DNA from: Sthenelais limicola
Taxonomy: Eukaryota; Annelida; Polychaeta; Phyllodocida; Sigalionidae
DNA length: 64,000 nucleotides
Direction: 5' to 3'
NCBI GenBank assembly: GCA_942159475.1
Contig: OW804094.1
Location: 15,187,708 to 15,251,707 of the forward strand
In this document: piece by piece, positions 38,601-53,600 of the stretch
Layout: every line of letters starts with the position of its first letter
Numbering within the stretch: position 1 is the first letter of the stretch
Program-made: the position numbers and the translations under genes
Notes under the pieces: model-generated
What the model saw: only the letters and a program-made list of their open reading frames with translations
Database searches by the model: none
What the model was told of the DNA's origin: nothing

Positions 38601-41600
38601 TGGGCCTCCTCCTTACTCAGCATACCCTCCCTTTAGGAAAAGGTGATTTATCATATGTATTGTTAACGTGAGGGTTTATGACTAGGGACCAGGAATCTGG
38701 GAGGCGAGGCCCTAGTCCACTAAGCCGATTCTCATGCAACTTTGCGCTGCAGAGGGCTCTTTTCCACTAAATTATGTGAGAATTGCATGAGAATCGGCTT
38801 AGTGGACAAGGCCCTTAAAAGTAATGATTCTATATACTACTTTCGAGAGGCATGTTTGGAATATCAGCTGATCGAACTCTATGACTATCTTATACTAATA
38901 ACTGTGATACACTTCAACCTATAATAAAACCTGGATTCCTCAAGTTACAGTAAAGGTGCTCTTTATTGCTGTAGGGCACAATCACGAGTGTCTCAGCTAA
39001 TCAGGAATGTCCCCGTACATAATACAGAATAGAGCATTTGCATGTGCCACTGTGTATGTTACAGTGCATCTTGATCATGGGGTGGATTCTGTTGAAATCT
39101 GACATACAAATATTTGGCAACATTTGTATCGAAATTTGCAAGAATGTTTTCACCAATATTCTTGTTTATATTAAAATGAGCTATATAATCCAAATGCATG
39201 ATGGGAACGATGGGGACTTGTGTTATGGCAACATGTATAACACATGGATATTGACAGCATTGATAAATAGTCCATGCATTGATAAATAGTCCATGCTGAA
39301 CATGGCATGTTTTCTATAGATTCTATAGATTTTAGACTGTACCATTATTCCCATAATTCCATGCGAATCGAGATTCAAGATGGCGTCTATGCAAATCCCC
39401 TATTAGGTAGAATCGTGCCGTTCAGCAGGTGCCTGTACGGTCAAGGTTACCAAACCCATTCACCAAACTAATTTGTCCCCATATGCCGAACAAGCCTGCC
39501 CATATAATATTACCATCATCTATATCCATGAGGTGAAAGACATAGCGAGGTGTGACACCAACCCTTGTACGACCGCAATTTTTTTTATTCATACAACAGG
39601 AGCAGGCGAGAAATATATACTAATATAATTCCTTCCCAAACAAAAAAATTTGAATTACATCATCTAGATCCATCCCAATCAAATTGACCATCCTCATCCC
39701 ATATACCATCCGATGAATACAATGTTGATCCAACTGAACTTCATAGTGTAGGGTTAGAAACGTGTTAGGCAGAATTCCGTATGTACACACTAAGTGTGAG
39801 CATCTTTATTTACACTGAATAAAGTCTTGAACTTACTTTTTCAACTTGTTGACGGCTTGGCGCTGCTGGTTGGCCATTGTGTTGAGGATTTCTGCATGTT
39901 GGTCATCTTGTATTTCCTGAAAATTCATTTTTTGCCAATGAATCTTTTTTGAAAATTGTATTTGCCAATGCCAATAATAATCATTAGCTCTATATTCACG
40001 CAATAACAGTTTTGTACCCCCAAACAAATATCTCACTCGGTGCTGCGTTACACATACGATATTCACCCTCCTCCCACCAACATTTGAGTTAATTTGTGTT
40101 TATGGAAAACCAACAAAATAACAAATGGAAGATGATTCAACTAACCGCTCTCTGGGCGAGTTCCCTGCGGCGGGCCAGTTTCTCTTCCAGCTGCATTCGT
40201 TGCCTGGCAACCTCCTCATCAAACAGCTTGTCCACCCCAGCCTGGTTCTCCAGGTAGTTCTTCATCAGCCAATCAGCTTGCTGCTCGTTCAGCTGACCCT
40301 CCTTCTTGACGTCATCCAGCGTCTCCTGCTGAATCTCCTTCAGACCCATCCTGCGCCGTATCGAGTGCTCCTGTGGGGTGCAAAAGTATAGGGGATAGTT
40401 AGACACAGGGGTGTTGACCCTGGCTTAAAACAATGGAAAGAAATGCAAGAGCAATAAAGGCAAATGTAATAATCATAAGGTCTTTAAGTCCACCCACTCT
40501 GTTCAAATTAGGCAACGGTCACGTACGATTGCCCGGCAATGCTGTGCACAACCAAAGAGGCATATATATATATTCATATGTATAATACTCGGTGTCATAT
40601 CAAAAAAAAAATTTTTTGATACAAAAAAAATAAAAAAATGTCAACTTGATAGAATCTATAGTAGTATGGATCTGCTCACTTTTCTTATCTTCTCTGTTTC
40701 CTCCTCCTGTTCAAGTTTCAATCTGTACATAAGTTCGTTCTTCTCTGTCTCACTCTTCTTCTTCATGAGTTTGGCTAACTCGTCTCTTTCCTGAAGGTGA
40801 AATATTAACGTTCCAATCTTAATTTTCCATCTATTGAAGACATTAGTTTTAATTCTCATATCTTCATATTTACTCAACACAAGTCCCCACAATACAAATT
40901 TAATTAATATAACAAATTTAAATAATCTTACCTCAGGATCCATGTTCGCTGTTTTGTCTCTGAACTCTTCTTCATCCTCACCCTGACGGCTCAGCAAGTC
41001 AGCGAGAGATTCCTGTAATATGCAACATAATAAATATTATATAACGTTGTATCGAATTAGAGGAGGGTTAGATGGATAATTCCTAAAGCTGAGGTAGCTA
41101 TGATTATGTATTAAGCTTCTCTGGAAAGGTATTTGGAAATTATTCCATGTTGTACTTTTTTCGCTATGCAATCGACTTAAAGAGTCCTCTTGATATGAAC
41201 TTATTAGTATGTTCTCCGATGTGTAAGTGGGGAGTAGTACTGGTAAACAACCATCCGATACTGTTTGTATTATTATGCACTCAAAGGAGCACGTGCTCCA
41301 GGTAAATGTATTTCTGCACGATGTATACTTTTTATGTTGTAGTTGAGATGGATTATTGTATTGCTGTAATTAATTATTCTCTTATCAGGCACCGTGTGAA
41401 AACATCCCTGAGGGATATTACGTTCTTTTTCTATCAAACTTAAATATTGTATTGGCCTTAAATTGAATAAAAAAAATAAAAAAAATAGAGTATGCCCATG
41501 CGCCTCTCATATACAGCATTCATGCTGTATATGGGTCAGATTGTCAGAACATGTACAATTCACATTCACCAATCCTCTCAAATATCCCAATTTTCAGAGG

Positions 41601-44600
41601 AAAATAAAGTTCAAAATACAGTTCAACCTAACCAAACAGATTGCCAAAATCAATGCAATGCCGAATATAGTCGAATTTACCTAGTGTTGGTCTAATTGCA
41701 GCCTAATTTAGCAGAATTTAGTAAATGTGTACAGCTGCTAATTGTGCATTTTCTGAAAATCTGACCCATATGAGAGATGCAATAAATGCAATGATTTGTG
41801 CTCGTTCCACTTTCTCTATTCATGGTAAAACGTGTGTATACACATTTAGTATATAATATCATATATTTAAAAAGAGCTAATAAGGGGAGGTGATAGTAGT
41901 GCAGTTAGTAAAAGGGTTTGCATGCTTTAAAACGAAGATTTCTAGCAAATATCGGTAACTAAAAATAAGGATTCTGATAATATACTTATACTCATTACCC
42001 TATTTTTGGCACTACGTCTCTTGTAAGCATTCTCCAGATCACTTTTGAAGTCATCCTCTGTCTTCTTCTCCATATCTCCGACTTTCTTCTTGAAACTCTT
42101 CACACATTTGTCCATGGAGGCCTGAGAGATGTCTCCATTGGTCTTCAGTCCCAGAATGAGGCTCACTGTGGCTGCCTTCATCGCCGTGTCCCGTTCCTCC
42201 TCCAACTTGGTGTCAACAACAATGGTTGACTTTATGTCACGGCTGTGGCAAAATAGAACAGTTTGTTAACCTAATTTAATGTTTGACAGTACCCCGATAA
42301 ATATCATTGCCTACTGAGAAGATAATATGAATGGTATAAAATCCAAGTTTATTTAATCAACTTACTCATCGAGTTCTCTGTAAACCTTCATCTTGTCCGG
42401 TTTAGCGATGATATACACAATGCTGTCACTGATGGTGTGGCCTATTGACCTCTCCCTGTAAAAACAAAGTAGAAACTACTAATACTACTATGATAAATTT
42501 GGCAAGTTGACATATATACTAAATGTGATATGTTCCAGGATAATGAGGCACAAGTCGCGAAACCGATATTTTTCAATGTGATGTATCCACAAGATCTTTT
42601 GGGGGAATGTTATCATTTTGTATTTTTTTATTTTTTTTTTGTGTTTTTTGTTTTGTTGTTGTTGTTTTTTTTTTTTTTTTTTTTGTTGTTTTTTTGGGGG
42701 GAGGGGGGCTGCCGCTGTTAGTAGCATGAATACATTCCCCACATTTCAAGACAATCTATTGAATATATCCATGCATTTGTAAGGTCATCTTATGAAGTAT
42801 ATCTAGCTACTTTTTTTTTTGGACGATATGTTTATTCAGGAGGTTTTTACAAAAATATCAACCAAAACAATTTCGCTTTTAATGTAGCGATTTTCCTCAT
42901 GCCCTGATCATCAGGACTTTGTCTCTTGTCCATATGGTGGGTGAGAACGTTAATTTAAATATTTACAATTTTTATCAACATAGTTTGATACAGTTTTCAA
43001 TATAATTTTTCATCATTGCAATAATTTATACTACTATGCGATATTTACATTTTAATAAATGTGGATCAATCCAAGAATGGTAATGAATGAGAGATGAGGT
43101 GATATGATGTAGTAATAACAGGCTATTATATACATAGCTATAAATGGTGGGTGAGTGAGTGGCACATATATACAGTTTGTTTTGGGGTGAGTAAGGTAAC
43201 ATTTTGCTATTTTTAACCGTTGTAATCATAACAGCGTATTCAATGTAATTCATGGCAATATATTTTCAGACATTTTTCTTATAATATTGTGCTTGAGCGT
43301 GGTGCTGAACTCTTTACAAACATCTCTAAGTCTTAACGATGGTTCTAATGCATTCCAATCTCTGGCACACTGGTATGCCAGAGATCTTCTGTCCTTCTCT
43401 GTTCGTGGTATGAAAGTAGTCAAAGTAGGAGCGGTATTTTGTCTCGTGTTTCTGTTTTCTATATTATTTCTTTCACTGTATGCTGCACCATGAGCTAGTC
43501 TATTTACTATAGTAAATGTCCACCCAGACATGATGCAAACTTTTTTTTCAAAAATACAAATATCAAACTTAAAATAGAGGAACAGTGATAATCGGCTTGA
43601 TCTCATCTTTTCAAATATGATGATATCTCAAAATATATCTTTTGCGACTTGTGACTCATTTTCCTGATACACATCACAAATGTGTATAATTTGACCTTTA
43701 AGGCTACTGAACATAATGGTAAATGTCAGCACTAGATTGAAATCGGGATCACACACTTTGACCATGACTATCCTGACACTAACTTGTGCAATGTATAATG
43801 AATATATCTCCTGAAGTAAAGCTCTACTAATATACTCAGCCGACCTCCCTAACATATCTTTCTACTTTAACAAACTACCAAACTGTATCTTTCATATATA
43901 TTTAATGGCATTTCTATTACTTTTTCTTGAATCATAGATCTTAAAAGAAATATACTGTTCTGTGGAGGCCATACACTATGGGGGAAACACTGCAGTAAGG
44001 AGGAAGCCTAGAGATTCATGGACTTTGATTTCAACGAGTGTATACTATATGTGAACCAATATATGGAGTGAATAATTTACTGAGATCAATAAAGGGTCGA
44101 TACATTCTATTGATCACCAGAAAATGCAGTGATGGTGCTGCCTTCCCGTGACGAACAGCAACATTACTCACTGACACTGACTCATCGCATTACTTCTAAT
44201 TGGGATTTTAGTTTCGTGCTTAATTGTCGTTAATATCATGTTTTTTTGTTAAAATGAGAAAAACCTAAAAAGGAAATCATGTTCTAGACTCTCAGAACAC
44301 ATTACGTTGGATCTAGATAATTGATATCTTGCAACATGCATTTGACTTAGATGTCATAGTTGATATTACCATACATCCATTTACATTCTTTTCGATCAAT
44401 GAAGGACCACATCCCCAATTTCGGAAATATAATATTATTGGTTAATACTACTTACACATCTCTGGCGCTGAAGAGTCCCTGCTTAGCCACCCTATAGTCT
44501 GTCACAAGCCCGCCTCCTACAGCCAATTCATTGCTTTTTACCTGAATAAATTAGCGTAATTCATAATTAATTATAATATGGTAACAGTAAATTATTTGCC

Positions 44601-47600
44601 TTATTCTTTTTTAGAACTACTTTTACCATAGACCAAAGTTATGCAGAGTTAAATTTTTTGATGCGATGGTCCCGACAATGGCCCGTCTGAGACTGTAAAT
44701 TTTTAGAAGACATTATTATATGAAATTCAACATTGAAATCTAATAACTATTACTTACAACTATCAATTTATTAGTATATTACTTTGAAACTACAATAGTT
44801 ATAGTCATAACTTAACATAATATGACATTTGCAGACGTTACAGTACACACTAGTAGAATGCATTTTAGGATAAACATAAGCAAAAATACATTAGAAATTG
44901 ATATATGAGCCGCGAATTACGAAAAATAAACTTAAAATCAATAATGATCTATTCATATAATGGAATTATCATGTACCAGTCATGCAACACCCAGTACTTC
45001 TATGCATATTTCAATGTTGTCGTAGGTTTCATAAATCAATTATATTTTTTAATGAATCCCTTTAAGTAACCATTTTGTACAAGGGACAAACAGTCGATTG
45101 AAATGAAAATAATAATTGTTATCCGCTCGAACAAAAAATATTAGCCCAGCAAATAAGCAAATAATGTCTCTCTATGATATCTACAAGTAAGTAATGTCAA
45201 ATGAGCGATTAGTAATAGCTATTACAGAGCATGCATAAAGCCTAATCGTGATTAGTAGATTAACGTTATTAGCGTCCAAATCTTAATCATGAACCTACCG
45301 CCTGTAAAGCATGAGTGGAAAAGCATAAAATAAAACAGCATGAGTTGATGCAACGGAAAAATGTCAATAAGCAATAGAAAGTTTATATGGGTCAGATTTT
45401 CAGAAAATGTACAATTGGCAGCAGTACACATTTAGTAAATTCTGCATAATTAGGCTGTAATTTGGTCAATACTGAGTCAATTCGAGTATATTTGGCATTG
45501 CATTGATTCTAGCAATCTGTTTGGTTAGGTTGAACTGTATTTTAAACTTTATTTTTGTCTGAAATTTGGATTATTTGAGAGGATTGGAGAAGGGCAATTG
45601 TACATTTTCTGAAAATCTGACCCATATACATCTTGAAAGTCTTTAGACACGGAGAAGCTTTAATGAAGGCCACTGGAGACATGTAGGCAATACCCATGAA
45701 GCTATAGAATAATGTGATGTCGATTGAACTTAAAGTTCTTAAACAGAAGTGATTACGTTATTGTGGAATAACTGTATTGCATTGCATTGTATTAAGAAAA
45801 TACCCAGATGATATGCACTTTGATAATGATTATAATTTTAGCCTTTTTTACTTGTCATGAACATTACATTGTCATATTTTCTCTTTAATTGAAGAGAAAT
45901 TACATATGCAAGTCATGCTGATAACGCTTTCACGAAAAATCACAACAATATTTATAGATCAAACTACTGCCAAAGATATTATATCTATGACTCTAATAAT
46001 TATAGTATCTTTGCTGCAACTAATTGCTATAAAAAGAAATGTATACATGGAGACCCTAGCCTGCTTAGCTGGGCTTGATTCAGGGTAAGGGGACGAATAC
46101 TTTGTCTATGTTACCCTAGCTCTACTATATTGTGATTTTCCTTGAAAGTATTGAGAACACGCAATGATATCAATTTCTTTTTGATTTATTAGTATATGTT
46201 TGCACTGGCAACAGGTTCTAACTCATTACTTCTTTGGGGATGTTGAATATAATACTTTTTTATTTGATCGGAGAACCGATTTTGAGTTTTTCTCTCTCCA
46301 AAACTGCACAATCAGCTGGCAGTTCAGCATTATTTCGTGCAGTAGGAGACAAAATAGGCTATACATCTATCAAACTTCAACTGAGTTTAGATGAAACTAA
46401 CATATTACTGATACTTGGGTTTTTTCTGAATCAAAAGACTAGCTCATCTCTAAAATAAATGTCTATGATATAAGTTTTGCAGTTTTTTTAAATATGTTTT
46501 TAACAATTACACTGATTTTTGTGGAGGTTGCATTACACACGTACGTACAAGAAGCGTTATCTACTATAACAACCTAAGGCAGAGACTAAAAAGATTAATA
46601 ACCTCCACTTCGGGCCTGCTGGTGCACTGTTTTTGCATGATCCCTCGGTTTCGCCTGTGGAATGTACACCAGTGCACCAGCAGTACCCTCAATGTCGGTC
46701 ATTACTCCTTTAATAACTTTAATACTAACCTGTACAGAGTCATACTCCTTACTGACAAAGGGAACCTTGCGACAAACTTTGATAACGATGAACATGATAA
46801 TGAGAACGATGAGGAGACCCAGGATGGTGCCGAATATGAGAGACATCACTGTGAACCCATGGTTGGTGAACAACTGCAACCAGAAATGTAGAAATTGTAC
46901 TCTTTTTCACAAAAAGGATAGGAATCCTACACCTGGCCTGAACAATGACGTATAAAAGACGCATGTAAGTAATTCCTGTACATTGAAATCATGATAAGCT
47001 CTTAATCAAACTATGAAATACTACATGATAACTTTGTTAGAAATTGTATTATAGTATGTGTTTCTAATTGTGGACCAGTAAGGCTGAGAACGAGCATGTA
47101 ACAAATATAACGTATGAACTTAAATTATTACAAAATTACGAGCACCAATACTTACGTTGCTTGTATCTGTTTCCTTTCTTTCCACACAGCACCCTGCCGT
47201 AGTGGAAAAGATTGTTGTGCTCTGCAATTAATGGCAATGTATTTAAGAGAACGTGGCGATATAAAGTATCATCCATTAGCAATGTGTTTTTCTCCTGAGG
47301 TGAACGACCATGCCCCTAATTGCTAGAGAAATTACAATCATGGGAACAGCAGGAATCACAAGAATTAGGCAACGCGCGAACACGCCCATGGAGAACACAG
47401 GTTATTTTTTAATAAAATAATCAAGTATTCAATAATGCACACTCAATTGCAAGAAGCGACCATATGTGATGTGTTTCAGGAGAATGGGAAGCGACCATAT
47501 GTGATGTGTTTCAGGAGAGTGAGTCACAAGTCGCAAAAATGAGATTTTGAGATACTATCATATTTGAAAAGATATTTTTAATATAGGTTTTGCGACTTGT

Positions 47601-50600
47601 AACTCATTTCCCTGAAATATATAGAATGGTGATAACAATTACTGCTTCACCGTCGTTGTTCCATAGAAAAACCTATTACTCATTATACTACTTGGCTTCA
47701 GATCTTAGAATATACTGGGTTCAAACCCAGCTATTGTTAAGCTTATCCCCTCTCCCCTCTCAAAGCACTGATAGAAGACTATCAGTGAAAGCTGGACTAT
47801 AGAAATAGCCTGCAGGGTAAAATATTGAAAAAACCATCAAACCAACCAATGGAAAACTTAAGACTCACAGGAGGTGCGTTCTGGTAGTAAACAGTGGCGT
47901 TTATCCATGTATCTCCAGCAGGTAACTGGTCAGCGTTCGTGTCTATGTTAGCCTCGTATGTCATCACTTTGGTATCGGTATTAGCTGCAATCATAAGGAC
48001 ATATATGGGTCATATTTTCAGAAAATGTACATTTCAACTTCGCCAATCTTCTCAAATAACCCAAATGTCAGGCGAAAATAAAGTTCAAAATACAGTTCAA
48101 CCTAACCAAACAGATTGCTAGAATCAATGCAATGCCGAATATACTCGAATTTACCAAGTATTGACCAAATTGCAGGCTTATTCAGCAAAATTTAGTAAAT
48201 GTGTACAGCTGCTAATTGTACATTTTCTGAAAATCTGACCCATATGGGTGAGGTCGCCAGAAAATGTATAATTTGTCTTCACCATTTCTCTCCATTAACC
48301 TTAATTTTAGACAACGATGATGATCAAAATAGATTTCAACTTAACCAAACAGATTTTCTTAATCAAGGAAAAACCAAATATACTCAGACATTCCTAGTAT
48401 TTGTGATTGTTCAGCTTTATTAAGCATACTTTCCAAAATGTATAGAGATACCGATTGTATATTTTCGGACGATCTGACCCATGTACAGAACAAGAGTTCT
48501 ATATTATTGATTGCTGGCAATCATGGGTTCTAGGTATTTGTGTTATATTTTTTATTGAACTTCCTATGATATTAAATTGTTTGCTATGAACCTTGTAGTT
48601 AGATGCATGGTTATTATATCATTTACATCATTTTGAAAAATAATATCACCTTGTATTATCATACAGTTTCTTATTTATTATGCCGGAATTCACAAAAATA
48701 TTATTTGGTGGATTATCTGCTAGTACTGTTTTTTTAAAGGTTTTATTCATCGTGGCTCTTACAATTCTAAATCTTAGAATTCTAAACGCTAGTACTGTTT
48801 TTGCCTTATGTCTTATGTATGTACTATTGCGTAGATAAATATTTATGTATATTGTAGTAGTATCGATTGTAGAATACTAATTGTATAATTTAAAATCTTC
48901 TTTCTGGTACTTAAGCTGAGTATAGCATTATTGATGTGATGCTTATGGAAATAAAAAATCAATCAATATCAATCATTTTTGCGACCTCGATATTTTTCAA
49001 TGTGTTTTATTCGCACGATCATTTTATAGGAATGTTCTCATTTTTGGAGTATGTAAGATTTAAAGTGATATGAATGTATTCTCTAAATTTCAAGACACTG
49101 TGTTAAATATATCCTTGCATTTCCATGGTCATCCTGTAGACTATATTGAGCAACTTTACTAGTAATATTCCACCCAGAAACATTGCAAACTTTTGTTTCA
49201 AAATAAATATATCAAGCTTAAAATATAGAAACACTTGTTAGCTTTCCTAATGTTTGCTATCATTGGAATCCACTTGATCTCATCTTCTCAAATATGCTGA
49301 TACCTCAAAATTCATTTTTTGCGACGTGTGACTCACTTCCCTCGAACACATCACGCAATAAACTTACCGAGGGTTCCTATCTGCCAGATGTAATTGCGGT
49401 TGTTCACGATCTGGAGGTCAGTGAGAGCGGGACCAGTGAGAGAGCTCGTCCAGAAGACATCGAAGTAATTATTGCCACCATGCAGAGCCACGGAGTAGGC
49501 AGAACCCCCTGATGTGGCTGCGTGTTTCACTGTCACGGTGAAGACCACTACAGCAGGGCTTGCAGTACCTCCCTTGAACTGCAAATTAAAGTGGCTAAGA
49601 TAGTTAAAATGAGTAGTCATGGAACCGTGTGAAACTTTGTCAGTGTAATCATATATGATAGGTATAGCAATATCTCAAGTATTGAATATCAGCATTGCGT
49701 TTTCATTCAATGATTAGTGAATATGTGTAATGAATGGGTTAGAACCTAAACCCATGTCAAATCCATGAGGAAATGGCTTTGGAGACCAGGAGGTGCTGCC
49801 AGATTTAGCCCTGGTGGCAGAATGCCCTTTGTACTGATCAGTGCCGACCTGGGGGTTACATAATTCCAGATGTCATCCCAACTGACAGTTTGAATATTGG
49901 ATTGGCAAGCAAAAACGATTTTGCTCTCTATTTTACCACATATCTGATATAATATGAATGTTAGAGTTTTGATATTCACAGGAGTTATTTAGGAGGGTAA
50001 GGTGAATCAAATACTAGAAAATGAAGTAGAAATTCCGTTACTCGATAATCTAGCCAGCAACAGTGAGAAGTGTCACTTTAATAGGGGAGTTGCATAGCCG
50101 CCATTTTGAATCTTGATTCGCATGGAATTATGGGAGTAATGGTACAGTATAAAATCTATAGAAAACATGTTATCTTTAGCTTGGAATATTTATCAGTGGT
50201 CCAATGTCAATATCCATGTGTTTTAGATGTTTCTATAACACCCGTACAACTTCATCTTTCCCATCATGCATTTGGTTTCTGTAGACCATTTATACAAGCT
50301 GTGATATTGTTGAAAACAGTCTTGCAATTTTCCATAAAATTGCTGCTAAAAATATGTCAGATTTGAACTGAATCTATCCCAGCATGCACTGCCATGGACA
50401 TGCGCAGTGAGACATGCAAATCCCCTATTAAGGGGTTCAGTGAATAGAGATATTCTAAAACATGTGCCACATAATTTGGAAACACCAACAATAGAATGGA
50501 CTGCATTTGCAGTCAGTCTAGGCCCAAAGATGAGAGAGTCCCTTCAAACGGAGGGAAAGCCTCTCACCTCAAACAGCAAAGTGCCATTATAATTCCATTA

Positions 50601-53600
50601 AAACCGCAAAATATCATTATAATCCCATTAGAACGCCTCTAGTCCTAGGCCAGGAAACCGGTTAGCAAAGTAGGCGTCCAATTATTGAGATACCATTCTT
50701 ATCTGATCTGAGGTTATGGGCCTGGACTGACTGTTTAGTTACTTCCGGTTCCCTTGAATAAAGGTATTCTACAACGTGTGCCACATAATTTGATAACGCC
50801 AAAGATCGATGGAATGAACTGTAATTACTAATGGAAAGGGCGAGTATAAACTATTTAATTAATTCTGGTTCCATTGAATAAAGGTATTCTAATAATTGTC
50901 CACACCATACAGGAAGACGCACCTTTTAAGATCAAAAAAGAATTCTTTTCCGAGAGAGAAAATGACTTACCTTTGCGGTCTTGGTGACAATCAATTCAGG
51001 AGTATATATCGAACCGGCTCCGGAACTCATGTAGTAATTGACGTTATTAAAACTGAAATATGTGTTCAGCGCCGTGAAAGTGCCACCATTGGGGGGATTC
51101 GATGTCTTTACGGTCGCCTGAAATATATATGGGTCAGATTTTCAAAAAATGTACAATTCAACTTCGCCAATCTTCTCAAATAAGCCACATTTCAGACAAA
51201 AATAAAGTTCAAAATACAGTTCAACCTAGCCAAACAGATTGCTAGAATCAATGCAATGCCAAATATACTCGAATATTACTTTACAATAATATAAATATTA
51301 ATTAATTGAAATATATAAATTTATATTTAATCAAATCTTCTCAATTTAACTAGATGTGTACACATCTATAGATCTATTTATGAATGTATCCGAATGTGCA
51401 CACACATGTATTGACCAAATTGCAGCCTAATTTAGCAGAATTTACTAAATGTGTACAGCTGCCAATTGTACATTTTCTGAAAATCTGACCCATACATGTA
51501 TATGTGATATGTATAGTAAAGAGTTGTACATCTAATATATATTTCTATATTTTAAACTTGATATTTTTTTTTTGAAAACAAAGTTTTTTCAATATTCGTG
51601 GGTGGACATTGACGTAAAGTTGCTCAATACATCCTATACAATATGCATGGATATATTTAAGACACTGTCTTGAAATTTGGTTAATATATTTATGCTACAG
51701 ACAGCGTAAACCACTCCAAAAATGAAAACATTTCGACAAGGAGATCTTGTGAATAAAGCACTTGGAAAAATACCAATTTTGCGACCTGTAACTCATTTCC
51801 CTGTAACACATTACACATGTCTCCACTTACGGTAAATATGAGAAGCGAGTTAGGAGTTTTATAAAAGTTGGTCATGGTGCCCACGTTATGTACAAATTTC
51901 AGCTTGGTGGTCGCGGCGCGTCTTACACGCGTCTCAGTACTTCGCTTCCGCCGAGACGAGACAACGAAGCCATCCGCGTTGATGGACAACTTAGTGAGAC
52001 CCCCCGCGACCGTCACAGCATCTGGGTTTTCTATCCTACTAGACAGCAGGTTGATGGGGATTGGTGACAAATCATCGCTTTCAAATTCTGCAAGTTGACA
52101 AAAATGGTCGGATCAGACAGTAACTATTGGCATGGATATGATGAGTAGGAAACACCACACTTAAGCACCCTCTATCAAGCCTCTTACTTAAGGGCCTAGT
52201 CCACTGAGCCGATTATCATGCGATTCCCACAGAATATTTAGTGCAAAAGAGACCTCTGCGGCACAAAATCGCATGAGGATCGGTTTAGAGGACAGGTACC
52301 TGCGGAGAAGGGATGATAAATTACTTGCTTTATAATCTATATAGTTAACCTATAAGTATGGGTGTTGGTCATATCTGGGTAAGAGCTAGTACTTGGGTTA
52401 AAACCACCTTAGGCAGAGACTAAACTGATTAATACCGCCTCCCATTCAGTGCCTTCTGGTGCACTGTTTATAAATGAAGGAATCCGAGGTGGAGCCTCTT
52501 ATATAACTTATATTTTTTTTTATACATCTATGTATTTTATTTACTTATTTTGCTCTAATTTTTCAATTTTTATATACAACAATATTTATGTGAGATAACA
52601 TCTTCACTAGACGTTTGTATATATATGGTAGTATTAGAGACAGCAAATTCTAAGAATACTGTACTTGTTACCCAATGTTTTTGACTGAATAAAAATCTTT
52701 AAATACAAAATAGTAGCTCTTTGACATTTTTAAATCGTATATATGTTTGAGTAAAATTGCAACAAATGCACGATTAATCTGAACGGCATTAATACTATAC
52801 TAAAATGTATATTCTGTACATCCTAGTAGTATTGCTTATAGAAGGAGATTAGCGTGATGCTTAGCCATCACAGACTTTGCTCAACTGAACAATGAAAAAT
52901 GAAGACAACTCTGCGCAATGATGTTTAACTTAGTACTGTATTTCAACTTTTGACTGTACCTTAAAGCATTATGCACCTACTCTTATCAAAATCTTTATAT
53001 TCACGAATGAAACGTATCAAAAATGTGAAATTTCGATGAATAAAAACCAGTTTTTAAAAAAAAAAATGAATGCAGGTTGGGTTTGCAAGGTCATATAACA
53101 CCCCTCAGCTTTGCGTGACCATTTCAAACCTCAATCTTAAAGCAGCTATCAAAATCAATGTGTGTTCCATAAACAAACGTAAACGAAAAGGCTTGTTAAT
53201 AATAATTGGACAACTCCGTATTCCACAATCACTTTCATACATGACGGACCACTATGTTAAAGCTGCTTTCCCTAGTAATAATACTGAATGGTTCTGTTGA
53301 AATTACATTCAAATTAGTTCCAAAACTCACTATTATCGATCTGTTACTTTTTTTGTTTTTTGCAAAGCGTTTATTTCGTTTCCTGCCATCTTGGCTTCTA
53401 CAAAGCTAATACATTAATCAATATTAACAGACTCGATCTGTTACTTAATGAAAAGTTCAATAAATGTCTAAATTCCATGATATTAGGGTCATGGACATAC
53501 AAGAATAAGCGCGGACAAATTCGCCAAATGTTTTTTGTTTTTTTTTAAGACAGAGACCCAACTCTTGGGGCAATGTGGAGTAATAGGTACTTGGCCTCTA

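Larger units (their letters stand above)
51118..51830 (-). other. EVC2-like intron 5, almost entirely two MITEs
   Basis: 713-bp intron. A9 covers 51128-51494 and B6 covers about 51502-51820. What remains is 10 bp at the acceptor, about 7 bp between the elements and 10 bp at the donor. Confidence 0.85.

Noticed and set aside
43250..43606. Independent small gene on the minus strand
   Set aside because: The frame matches the C-terminus of LINE reverse transcriptase and is followed by an A-tail. It is a truncated retrotransposon.
46595..46729. Continuation of the transmembrane exon as a C-terminal tail
   Set aside because: The frame stays open past the donor to a stop, but a GTTAGT donor at 46729 joins in frame to exon 11, and the coiled-coil exons downstream keep phase throughout.
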